A stretch of DNA of 64,000 bases from Taudactylus pleione (lineage: Eukaryota; Chordata; Amphibia; Anura; Myobatrachidae): assembly GCA_031769625.1 (NCBI GenBank), contig JAUIMM010000135.1:6809501-6873500 (forward strand), given 5' to 3'. The notes beneath the pieces were generated by a model. That model made no database searches, had not been told where the DNA came from, and saw only the letters and a program-made list of their open reading frames with translations. The position numbers and the translations under genes are program-made. Below, in pieces: positions 44,886 through 54,322 of the stretch. Each line of letters opens with the position of its first letter. Within the stretch, counting starts at the first letter, position 1.

Positions 44886-46922
44886 TGGGAAATCAAAAAG
44901 CTGAAACACAGCTGACTGAAAGGAGTTAAATGGAAATGGCTACAATATACAGTATAATAAACAATCATACAAAACACCAATAAAATATCTGCCAGAAAAG
45001 TACCAGAGGATGTATATATTGCCCAGTGGGGATGCAGTCACCAATTCAACATTAAAAATGTCGGCAATCATAACTTCGACACACCATGTTGAAAGGCTAT
45101 GTTCCTTGTTGAAATGCTGATATTAGGGTTAGCGTACGGGAGGGGAGGTTTACAGTTAGATTAGGGAATGGGAGGGTTAGGCACTTGGGGTTGGATTTGG
45201 TTTAGGCTGCAGTGGGGGAGAGATAGGATTAGGCCATGGTATGAGAGGGTTATGGTTAGTCAGTAGTGCCTAACCAACTGACCGCTGACCAGAAGACAGC
45301 TACATCGCTGGTGCCATTACCAGGTAACTGAAGCACCACCGGGACACACAGTTTGTCAACATGGTTAATGTCGACATGTTAAACATTTTTATATCAACAT
45401 TGTGACGATGTGAACATGATAAATGTCAACAAAAGAAACTAAACCCACCCAGTGTCCTAAACTAAAGCAAAGCTTCATGTTATATTTGTTTTTCTAGTGG
45501 AAATAACTGTATTTTGGCCTATAATTTAGAAATGATTGGAAATGAGGAACCTTGTGTAAATGATTTACTGATCATTGATATTTGTTAATAAATAATATTT
45601 TATTATTACAGTATGTCCGCTATTTTCATAAATGTACAGTGTACAGCTCCGTCAACAGGCTTAACATGCTCTGCATGTGGTTAGATTTATTTCATTGTAA
45701 GTGCATAATTTACTGTTTACTGTATAGTACTAATACTGTTATATTTATCAGGTATTTAGCACCAGCAGATTTTGTTGTACCTGTACAACTGGGAACAAAC
45801 ATGGGACTGATTCTGAGTTGGATACAGATGCCGCTACGTCTTTTGCACCAGTTATGTCTGTGTCTTTATGCCAATGCCGCTACAAAGCCCTGGTGTACAT
45901 CTGTGCACCCAAATGTGTCTATAGATGCCACATTGCCATCTGGGGTGTCTATGGATGCCACATTGCCATCTGGTGTGTCTATAGATGCACCATCAATTTT
46001 ACCTTTGAAACTAGCACCTGCCTGTTGGCCTCCTCCATGAGCGGTTCAGCCTCTCTGTACACAACCATTTTCAGCAACTTGTCCACAACATGCCTGTGAC
46101 ACTATCATAAGGCACAACATCTCTGTACATCTTTTTTAGCCACCCCCTGTTACCTCCCAGTCACAGTCCAGGAATGCCTTATACTGTACATTTCTGCAAC
46201 CTTGGGGGCTTATGTAAAATGGTGCGGCTTGCAGCCGCTACGGGAACTCCTGCAAGTCTTCCGATATTTTTAAAGCAACAATCATTTAAAAGGCAAAACC
46301 AGCTTGGTTATGCCTATAAAATGATTACCGATTTAAAAATTTCTCCAGCTGCGCCTTTATTTTTTCTCTACCAACTTACTAAGATGAACTCTTTGTTGCT
46401 TATCACCTAATACATACATCTCAGTATGGTGTTATGCTTACCTAAAATGGCTGCTCCACACCCCAGATGCCATGCATAGTTTGTTTACATCGAATTCTCA
46501 TGGGATTTCTGGATCTCGCTCATGCACAGCTGGGCTGCCCAAGGGCCGTTATGTATTGCACCAGCACTAGATTCTCTATTTAATACATTGTGATAAGCAA
46601 TGATGCAGGATATCTCTTTGTTCAGTTATAAGGGGCATTTTAGTACATTGACCCTAAAGTGCAACGTATTGCATATAGATCCAACCAGTTAGAAAGGGTA
46701 AAAAGTACATAGTGGGATCTTTGATAAATTCATACAGCAGTATTTGTCTAGTTGCCAGAGGGTTGTTTGAAAATGTATGTACTGTAAGTTTTACATGAAC
46801 TGTGTAGAGTGACGGTAATTGGGTAAAATAACCTAGGAAGGTCAGGAAGGTATTTTGGGAATTTGAATTGATACATTTACTTGAACATATGAGTTTTTAG
46901 GGTCTCAAGGTTTGTTATACAG
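44886..46922. other. Upstream of MS4A coding exon 1; no gene seen
   Basis: The first exon and promoter of the MS4A-like gene are expected at higher coordinates but no confident exon or CpG island is visible. A GTCAACA-type repeat occupies 45050-45430. About 45800-46100 has short duplicated phrases ('tgccacattgccatctgg' twice) without a recognised domain. Confidence 0.35.
45050..45430. repeat. Dispersed 'GTCGACAT/GTTGACA' repeat with GGGTTAGG core
   Basis: Outer parts are rich in tcaacat and atgtcgaca words; the core 45120-45260 has GGGTTAGG-type words. Related to 26655-26890. Confidence 0.5.
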
Positions 46923-47282
46923 TAGAAATGTGCGATTATGTTTTCCGAAAATACTAACACACCCAAACTTAGGAGTTCCGAGTCGAATCCAGTCCGCGTT
47001 TGGAATCACTTTGCAGTTCCGAGTCGATCTAAATCCTGGCTAGGTTCTGCTGTCAGTTTGGAACTCTAATTTAAAAATCAAATTTAGGTTTTAGATTGCA
47101 TGTAAACAGGTCCAAATTACATGATTTTAGCTGATATTATACATTATTTATAAATTTTTCAAGACATCCAAAACCAAATTCAAACCAAAACACTTGAGGG
47201 TGGTTTTGCTAAAACAAAAAACAAAAACACGATGATGAATTAGAACTACAACCAAAACACTAGGGTCTGTGAACATCTCTAA
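46923..47282. repeat. Dispersed repeat, 'agaaatgtgcg...catctct' ends
   Basis: Shares with 40195-40510 and the following copies the string 'ttaggagttccgagtcgaat...tttggaatcacttt' and an AAACCAAAAC-rich end. Left 'agaaatgtgcg' and right 'tgaacatctct' are a weak inverted pair, as in hAT derivatives. A partial duplicate of its right end follows at about 47380-47480. Confidence 0.55.
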
Positions 47283-47583
47283 TACTAATGGAATTACGAC
47301 CACAGTTTATATAATTAGAATTGGTACAGTAGCGCTTTCGCTTTTCTTTTGGTAGAGATTGTCTATTCTAGAGGAATCCAAAACCAAATTCAAACCAAAA
47401 CACTTGAGGGTGGTTTTTCCAAAACACGATTATGAATTAGAACCAAAACCAAAACACAGGGGTCCATGCACATCTCTGTTATACAGTAGGAGAGAGAGCA
47501 TTCTACAAACAGGTGCAGTTCATAAACAGGAATAGGACAAGGTAAAGAGACGCAGATTTTCTAAACAGCAAAGTGGTTCATTT

Positions 47584-47868
47584 GAGATTAGAGATGTACG
47601 GTTCATACTCCAGAAATCCAAAACTACCCGTATTTTGTGAATCCGGACAGATCTGAGTCGCGGTTTGGATATTCCTGCCATTCGGAATTCATAATTTAAA
47701 TCCAAATTTTGTATTTTGTATTGCAAAAATTACATGATTTTAGCTATTTTTAAAAACTTTTTATTAATTAAAAAAAAAAAAAGATCCAAAAGCAAAACCA
47801 AAACACTTAAGGGTGGTTTTGCTAGACCAAAACACAAGGATGAATCCAGATCCAAAATCAAAACATGT
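47584..47868. repeat. Dispersed repeat, 'agagatgtacg...catgtct' ends
   Basis: Diverged copy of the 46923 family with inverted ends AGAGATGTACG and ACATGTCTCT, directly followed by the 198-bp palindrome. Confidence 0.5.
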
Positions 47869-48066
47869 CTCTAGTTGGGATATATTTGAAAACAATTAAA
47901 ATACAGTCAACCAATGTAGCGACTGACAGGGCAAAGCAACACTAAGAAGAACAGAAGGTAGAATAAGCCTATTCTGCCTTCTGTTCTTCTTAGTGTTGCT
48001 CTGACCTGTTAGTCGCTACATTGGTTGACTGTATTTTAATTGTTTTTAAATATATCCCAACTAGAG
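47869..48066. repeat. 198-bp near-perfect palindrome
   Basis: Arms of about 97 bp run from CTCTAGTTGGGATATATTT (47869) to the inverse ending CCCAACTAGAG (48066), meeting at 'gaataagcctattc' near 47967. Only a few mismatches are visible by eye. No coding content. Confidence 0.9.
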
Positions 48067-49336
48067 ATATGTGTTGAACCATTGGTTAAACCACAAGGCT
48101 AGGGGCAGGATTGTGTAACTGCTATGGGAGTGTCATGAGATTGTCAGAGGAATATTTTAATTCAGAGAGTTGCCACTTTTAGGGTGAAGTCAGAGCATAT
48201 ATAATTTAAGGTTTTGGGTCACTTGTTTTAAACCTCTTTGTAAAGAATTTCCCTCTCTCCCTCCTCCCTCCCTTCCCTTGGTTGATTTTTGGTTTTATTG
48301 TTGGCTATTTACTTGTGGTGGGAAAGAATGGCAGATCATCAGCCCAGAAGCAGTTGCTCTGCATTTTGGTGCACTCTTCTTGATTGTAGTCTGAACCACC
48401 CCACCGGGAGCAGCGCTACACCTTATCGGATGATTCGATATGTCACAAGGCTGAGTTGAATACCCTTACTGTAGTTATGTGTTGTAAGCATTTATATAGT
48501 AATATCACCATCAATGCATGTTGTGTTTGAATTGGTGCATTGGTGGGCTAAGCTGACTATTACCTGTACTGTCTATGCCAGCATATAGTTTTACCATGTT
48601 GATCAATTCATTAAATAGTTGATCTTTTTAATGCCGTTTTCTGTCATTGTATAATTATTTGTTTTAAAGATTGTTGAAGTTACGTTACCAGTGGCGTACC
48701 TATAATGGGTGCACATGAATACCTGCACCCATGTTCTGTAACACTTAAATCTCCGTAGTCCCGTGGCGGTAGTGGCACAGCTGTACAAAGCACTGGGTGG
48801 CCATTTTCCCGGTGATCTGTGCATGCACAATAGAAAAATTGATGGGGCATGGCCAATATGCCATTTTCCCAAAGACCTCCTTTTGCCAAAAGACTGGTGC
48901 AGTGCCAGAGGTTGCTCACTTGTGCCACCAGCTAGAGAGGAGATGGGGTCCAGACCAAAACTGCACATCTTCCCTCACTTAATATTCACCTGTGAGTGAC
49001 ACACATAAGGATGAGACTCCACCCCCGTGTTCTGATTTTAGGTCAGTTTTTTTATTTATAATTGGTAAAATATAAGATATAATAAAAAAGTTATTTAAAG
49101 ATTAGGTGCTGCTGAGGGGGTTGATGATGGCTGTCATCGACCAATAGGGACTTTATTCACATCTATGTAAGTGGATACTATTCTAATTATATTATTAAAG
49201 TATTGTACTAGGTTTTTAAAACATATATTCTTCCATTTCATGGAATGTTCCAGACACTGTCTACGTTGGGATAACTCTGGGGCAAGCATTGGATTTATAG
49301 AGGGGGTTTATAAATGCTTTGATTTGGCCAAGTGTT
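48067..49336. other. Intergenic DNA with one worn MITE
   Basis: A TC-rich tract lies at 48250-48280. The only recognised element is the MITE at 48688-48965. No gene seen. Confidence 0.4.
48688..48965. mobile_element. Worn copy of the 58294 MITE family
   Basis: 'cagtggcgtacctataatgg' corresponds to CAGGGGCGTATCTATAATGG at 58294. 'cacttaaatctcc', 'ggccattttcccgg' and 'tgtgcatgcacaatag' follow in the same order. The right end is degraded. Confidence 0.55.
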
Positions 49337-49364
49337 ACCAGATCCAGGACGTAGAGAGCAGTGC

Positions 49365-50149
49365 TGTCACGGCCAGGGTATTTCAGCATGGTGCTAGGCG
49401 GGTGTTACCTGTGAGATCGTTGTGGCGCGGGCTGTCTGGTGGCGGAGCTGGTATCTGGTGGGGGGCTTTGGCTGCGCGCGTTGTTGTGCGGCCCTGTTGT
49501 CACTCTGCGCTGGTGAGGCCTGGCGGCGTCTCCGTTCCATTTGGCATGGGCGCCGCCATCTTGCCTTCTCGCCATGTGATGCGGCTGGCCAATCCTGGTG
49601 AGTCACATGTTCCCTCCGGCCAGTAACAGCACGGCATGGGGTATTTAGGAAGGGTCAGTGCCTTCCTTCTTTGCCAGTGCAACGTGTATCTCAGCCTAGC
49701 TGAGAGGGAGTTCTCTGTGCTTTCCTGTTCCTGTGAATTCGCTGTCTGCCAGTCTGCCTGTCAGCTCCTAGTTCCCACTGGACTACCCCGCTACCTCCAC
49801 CACCCTTGCCCATACCTGAGTGCCTGAGCCTGCTGACATCCTGCGCTTCATTTCACTACCTGCAAACCTGGCTTGATTATTTTCAGTTCACTACCTGCAA
49901 ACCTGGCTTGATTATTTTCAGTTTCACTACCTGCACACCTGGACAGCTCTAATTGTTTCTACCTGGACATTAACCCATTTGCTCCCACCACAGAACTCTT
50001 GTGCACATTTATATTTTCCTGGACTTTTATTTACTGCCACATTATATGTCTACTCAAGCACTTATTAAAAATCCTAGTTTAATTTCAAATCTGCTTCTGT
50101 GATCGCTCCTGCTACCACCCCGGGTCCACAAGCAACCCAGAACATAACA
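49365..50149 (+). repeat. 5' LTR of Ty3/gypsy element
   Basis: TGTCACGG...ACATAACA, 785 bp, preceded by AGTGC (49360-49364). A TATTTA box at 49642-49647 lies 31-32 nt before GCCAGTGCAA (49673-49682), the likely transcript start. A polyadenylation-like AATAAA was not evident. It is longer than the 3' LTR because of a 35-bp tandem duplication ('tcactacctgcaaacctggc', about 49852-49922) and 14 extra bases near 49470-49495. Confidence 0.95.
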
Positions 50150-50151
50150 GT

Positions 50152-50161
50152 TTGCACTGGC
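50152..50161 (+). promoter_or_regulatory. Candidate self-priming primer-binding site
   Basis: TTGCACTGGC begins 2 nt after the 5' LTR and is the exact complement of GCCAGTGCAA at 49673-49682, about 31 nt after the TATA-like box. It does not begin with the usual TGG of tRNA primer sites. This is the arrangement known for self-priming elements such as Tf1 of fission yeast. Confidence 0.6.
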
Positions 50162-50164
50162 CTC

Positions 50165-51085
50165 ATGGAGCCGGCCACGGATCAGGAGTCAGGAGTGGAT
50201 TTGTTCAGGTGCATTTCTGGTCGTTTAGAAAATCTGGAAAACATGCAGCATCAGATGGCTAAATTTCTGCAAGAGATGTCCAAGCGACAGGATAGTTTGC
50301 AAACTTCCTTTTCTACCCCTGAAGTACCAGCATCTACATCCGCATCAGCGTCTGGGAATACAGGAGGCAGATCATCTCCCCGCTTACGTCTTCCTTTACC
50401 AAATAAATTTGACGGCAATCCTAAACTCTGCCGAGGATTCCTAAATCAGTGTGACAACTTTCTAACTGCAAGAACTAAAGTGGCTTATATAGTCTCTCTG
50501 TTATCCGGCCAGGCCTTGAAATGGGCTTCCCCACTCTGGGAGCGCTCAGATCCGCTGCTGGATAATTACGCAGGCTTTGTGTCATCCTTCAGGAGGATTT
50601 TCGATGAACCTGGGCGTACTGTATCAGCATCATCAAACATCATGACACTGAGACAAGGGGTCCGTCCTGTCAGTCAATATGCCGTGCAATTTCAAATTTT
50701 AGCATCAGAGCTCAAATGGAATGAGGAAGCCCTCACCTCGACCTTCTGGCATGGGTTGTCAGACCGACTAAAGGATGATCTAGTCACTCGAGAGCTTCCT
50801 ACTAATCTGAACGATATGATTTCGTTGTGTATCAAAGTTGACCTACGCTTCAGGGAACGTCAGGCTGAAAAAAACAGAACTGACCGGCAAAGGTCATTTA
50901 CCCCCTCCATTTCTACACGTCCCATTCCTTCCCCTACTGAAGAGGAGCCTATGCAGGTGAATCATACACACCTCTCTAAAGAAGAACGCCAGAGAAGAAT
51001 GCAAAAGAACCTCTGTCTGTACTGCGGAGAGTCCGGACACCTGCTGATCTCCTGCCACCGTAAACCGGGAAATGCCAAATCCTAA
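50165..51085 (+). CDS. gag: Retrotransposon Gag
   Basis: ATG at 50165 (MEPATDQESG) is 15 nt inside the 5' LTR boundary; the frame is open further back into the LTR but this is the first ATG. It gives 306 residues, an intact frame ending TAA at 51083-51085. A heptad-like N-terminal helix (about 20-45), a Ser/Thr-rich linker and a capsid-like region (about 75-230, with 'FWHGLSDRLKDDL') precede a single zinc knuckle C-x2-C-x4-H-x4-C at residues 284-297. Gag forms the particle and binds the element's RNA. It overlaps pol, which lies one frame back. Confidence 0.93.
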   Translation: MEPATDQESGVDLFRCISGRLENLENMQHQMAKFLQEMSKRQDSLQTSFSTPEVPASTSASASGNTGGRSSPRLRLPLPNKFDGNPKLCRGFLNQCDNFLTARTKVAYIVSLLSGQALKWASPLWERSDPLLDNYAGFVSSFRRIFDEPGRTVSASSNIMTLRQGVRPVSQYAVQFQILASELKWNEEALTSTFWHGLSDRLKDDLVTRELPTNLNDMISLCIKVDLRFRERQAEKNRTDRQRSFTPSISTRPIPSPTEEEPMQVNHTHLSKEERQRRMQKNLCLYCGESGHLLISCHRKPGNAKS

Positions 51086-51945
51086 CTGACCCTGGAGACA
51101 TCAAGTTAGGAGTTATGAACCCGTCTCCAAAAATTAAAGATTTCACGATTACCCTAGCCTTGGATCTTAAACCCAAACCTGTCTTTGCTACTGCTCTACT
51201 CGACTCGGAAGCAGCCGGAAATTTCATAACGTCTAGTTTCATAGATAAATTTCAGATTCCTTGTTTGTCTCTCAACCATGCCATCTCTCTGACCTCTATA
51301 GACGGATGCCCTCTAACTAACAGGATAGTCACCAAAGTGACTCCACCAGTATTGGTCCGAATTGGGGCACTTCATTCTGAGTCCTTAAAATTTCTGGTGA
51401 TATCAGAGGCCTCTCAAGAAATTGTTCTTGGTCTACCCTGGTTACGTCAACATAATCCCAGGATTGATTGGAGTTATATGCAGATTCTGTCATGGGGTAT
51501 GGACTGTCAGAAATCCTGTCTTCCAAAAATTCTACCTGTGAGAAAGACAGTTCCATTAGTTTCTTCTGCCATTCCCAAGGAATATCAGATGTTCGCCGAT
51601 GTTTTCTCTGAACAACAAGCAAATATCTTACCCCCTCATAGGGAATGGGACTGTCCAATTGAATTGATACCTGATAAGATACCACCTCGTGGTCGTACCT
51701 ATCCGCTGTCCTTGACTGAGACTCAAGCCATGACCGAATACATCCGGGACAACCTGGAAAAGGGGTTCATTCGCCCCTCTACTTCACCTGCCGGAGCTGG
51801 GTTTTTCTTCGTTGGCAAGAAGGACGGTGGTCTAAGACCATATATCGATTATCGAGGCCTTAATGACATTACTGTAAAGAATCGATACCCTCTTCCCCTG
51901 ATTACTGAGTTGTTTGATAGGGTCAAGGGCTCTGTCATTTTTTAG
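51064..51945 (+). pseudogene. pol: Retrotransposon Pol, part A: protease and start of RT
   Basis: Open from 51064 in the -1 frame relative to gag, with a first in-frame ATG only at 51115. The overlap with gag and the slippery site suggest synthesis as a Gag-Pol fusion. The aspartic protease motif reads LLDSEAAGNFI: the active-site triad is D-S-E (51202-51210) where the family has D-S-G, which should inactivate it. The RT fingers follow ('FVGKKDGGLRPYIDYRGLN'). The frame is cut by a TAG stop at 51943-51945 just before 'KLDLRGAYN', the block holding the first RT catalytic aspartate. Confidence 0.93.
51067..51129 (+). promoter_or_regulatory. Candidate -1 frameshift signal with pseudoknot
   Basis: Heptamer G GGA AAT (51067-51073) is in register with gag as X XXY YYZ and shifts exactly into the pol frame. 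Six nt later stem 1 forms between TCCTAACT (51080-51087) and AGTTAGGA (51104-51111). Its loop contains TGGAGAC (51093-51099), which pairs with GTCTCCA (51123-51129) as stem 2. This matches a classic H-type pseudoknot at typical spacing. Base pairing was checked by eye, not by folding software. Confidence 0.7.
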
Positions 51946-53248
51946 AAATTAGATCTAAGAGGGGCTTACAACCTCATTCGTATCCGAGCTGGCGATGAAT
52001 GGAAGACCGCTTTTAATACCAGAGATGGACATTTCGAGTATTTAGTAATGCCTTTTGGATTGTGTAATGCCCCTGCTGTCTTTCAAAGTTTCGTTAATGA
52101 GATTTTCCGGGATCTGTTATATGTCCGGGATCTGTTATATGTTTTGGTTGTTGTCTATCTGGATGACATACTGATTTTTTCACCCTCTGTGGCTAAACAT
52201 CAAGAACATGTTAAAGAAGTTTTGACCCGTTTGAGAGAAAACCACCTTTACTGCAAACTGGAGAAGTGCGTCTTTGGAGTGCCCAGTGTACCTTTTCTCG
52301 GCTATGTAATATCTGGCTCCAGTTTAGAAATGGACCCCAAGAAGGTACAGGCAATTCTGGATTGGACCCGACCTCAGACACTGAAGGCCATCCAGAGATT
52401 GTTGGGCTTCGCAAATTATTATAGACGCTTCATTAAGGGATTTTCTACACTGCTGGCTCCCATTACAGCCTTGACCCGCAAAGGTGCTAATCCTGCCCAA
52501 TGGTCACCTGAGGCAGAGTCTGCCTTTCATCTTCTAAAACAGGCCTTTATCTCAGCATCAGTTCTTCGACAACCCAATCTGGACAGGCCTTTTTTGTTGG
52601 AGGTAGATGCATCATCTGAAGCTGTGGGAGCAGTCTTGTCTCAATGTTATGAGGACAACCGAGTCCATCCGTGTGGGTTCTTTTCTAAAAAATTCTCTCC
52701 TGCCGAAAGGAACTACGCCAAAGGTGAGCAAGAACTACTAGCTGTAAAGTTGGCGTTGAAGGAATGTAGATATTTGCTAGAAGGCGCCAAGTTTCCATTT
52801 ACTGTATTTACGGACCATAGAAATCTCCTATTTCTCAAAAACCTCCAATGTGTGAGTCCTCGTTTGGCCCGCTGGGCAATATTCTTTGCCAGGTTTCAGT
52901 TCACCCTGACCTTCCGGTCTGGAGCACTTAATCAGAAGGCTGATGCCCTATCGAGATCTCTCCTCTGTGATGATCAATCTGAAAATCAAAGCAATACCCC
53001 TGTCTTTGAATCAAGAGTTTTCGCCGCATTACAACTTCAGCCTCCTATGGGAAAATCATTTGTGGCCCCAGAATTAAGGAAGCAGCTTCTCCCTTGGGCA
53101 CATTCCTCTCACTTTGCAGGGCACTCAGGCACTCGGAAGACCTTGGAGTTCCTGAAAAGACACTATTGGTGGCCTTCTATGAAGGCAGATATAATGGAGT
53201 TTATCTCTTCCTGCTCCTCCTGTGCCCAGCATAAATCATCAAGAAAAA
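51946..53248 (+). pseudogene. pol: Retrotransposon Pol, part B: RT, RNase H, integrase zinc domain
   Basis: Same frame as part A. The RT continues with 'KLDLRGAYNLIRI', 'MPFGLCNAPAVFQ' and the catalytic box VVVYLDDILIFS (YLDD at 52156-52167). An exact 18-bp duplication (52107-52124 and 52125-52142) inserts six residues just before that box. RNase H shows 'LEVDASSEAVGAVLSQ', 'KGEQELLAVKLALKECR', 'FTDHRNL' and 'KADALSR'. The integrase HHCC zinc domain follows ('HSGTRKTLEFLKRHYWWPSM', then C-x2-C at about 53211-53223). The frame is lost in an A-run at 53244-53248, probably by a 1-nt change. Confidence 0.93.
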
Positions 53249-53633
53249 GCTCCAGCTGGGGAATTGCTTCCATTACCTACTCCATCACGTCCATGGACGC
53301 ATCTCTCCATGGATTTCGTCACAGACCTGCCAGTCTCTCAAGGTCTCAACACTATCTGGGTTGTAATAGACCGATTTTCTAAGATGGTCCACTATATACC
53401 GTTGAAGAAGTTACTTTCTGCCCCTGACCTGGCACAGTTGTTTGTCCAACACATATTTCATCTACATGGCCTTCCTGCTGAAATTGTCTCTGACCATGGT
53501 GTGCAGTTTACTGCAAAATTCTGGAGCGCTTTGTGTTCTGTTCTTCAAGTGAAGTTAAACTTTTCCACGGCCTACCATCCGCAAAGCAACGGCTCCACCG
53601 AGAGAGTTAATCAAGATCTAGAGACTTTCTTAA
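53249..53633 (+). pseudogene. pol: Retrotransposon Pol, part C: integrase core
   Basis: Continues one frame on from part B. It shows 'PWTHLSMDFVTDLP' (first catalytic Asp), 'GLPAEIVSDHGVQFTAKFW' (second Asp; the family usually has SDRG) and 'TAYHPQSNGSTERVNQDLE' (catalytic Glu; usually GQTER). At 53633/53634 the sequence jumps to '[11 protein letters not shown]' in another frame, so roughly 15-20 codons usual for the family have been deleted. Confidence 0.9.
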
Positions 53634-54290
53634 GAGTTTGCACATAATGCTTCCTACCACTCGTCAACTAACCAAACGCCATTTCAGGTTGTATATGGCC
53701 TTCATCCTCATGTTCCCGAATTCCGAAGCCTGCCTGTTTTCGATGTTCCGGCCGTGGAGGACACAGTGCGGAATTTTGCTGCCATCTGGACTCAAGTACA
53801 GTCTGATTTGTTGAAGGTATCCTCTCGCTATAAGACCCAGGCTGATAAGAAGCGTAGAATAGTTCCACGCATGCAAGTAGGAAACCAGGTCTGGTTGTCT
53901 ACTCGGAACCTTCATCTAAGAGTTCCGTCTATGAAATTTGCACCCCGCTTCATCGGTCCCTTCACCATAACAGAAGTCATTAATCCAGTGGCCTACCGTT
54001 TACAGTTACCCCCATACCTAAAAATTCCCAATTCCTTCCATGTTTCCTTATTAAAGCCCCTAGTCCTGAAAAAGTTCCATAATGCTCTACCTGTTTCTCC
54101 TCGAGTCCAGACGGAGAGAGGAGTTGAGTTTGAAGTCGCCCAGATCTTGGACTCTCGTCTGCGCAGAGGTCATCTTCAGTATTTGTTGGACTGGAAAGGT
54201 TATGGTCCAGAGGAACGTTGCTGGACCGATGCTCGTGATGTCCACGCTCATCAGGAGATTCCATTCTGCCCATCCGGAGAAGCCTGGTGA
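53634..54290 (+). pseudogene. pol: Retrotransposon Pol, part D: integrase C-terminus and chromodomain
   Basis: Begins after the deletion with '[20 protein letters not shown]', then the GPY/F-type region ('[12 protein letters not shown]...[10 protein letters not shown]'), and ends with a chromodomain at about 54120-54255 ('[20 protein letters not shown]', '[13 protein letters not shown]'). Chromodomains of this class guide integration to particular chromatin. The frame is intact to TGA at 54288-54290, 33 bp before the 3' LTR. Confidence 0.92.
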
Positions 54291-54308
54291 GTGTCCTGAG
54301 GCCACCCC

Positions 54309-54319
54309 AAAAGGGGGGG
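54309..54319 (+). promoter_or_regulatory. Polypurine tract
   Basis: AAAAGGGGGGG three bases before the 3' LTR (TGTCACGG at 54323), the expected plus-strand primer. Confidence 0.85.
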
Positions 54320-54322
54320 TAC

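Noticed and set aside
44873..44980. Upstream in-frame start extending the MS4A N-terminus to 44980
   Set aside because: It would read through a good splice acceptor (AG at 44884-44883) into intron-like sequence; the start at 44872 just inside the exon fits the family.
50099..50164. Longer Gag starting at 50099
   Set aside because: The codon there is GTG within the LTR; the first ATG in frame is 50165.
50150..50167. Conventional tRNA primer-binding site
   Set aside because: The sequence after the LTR starts GTTTGCACTGG and lacks an immediate TGG; the self-complementary match to the predicted RNA start explains it better.
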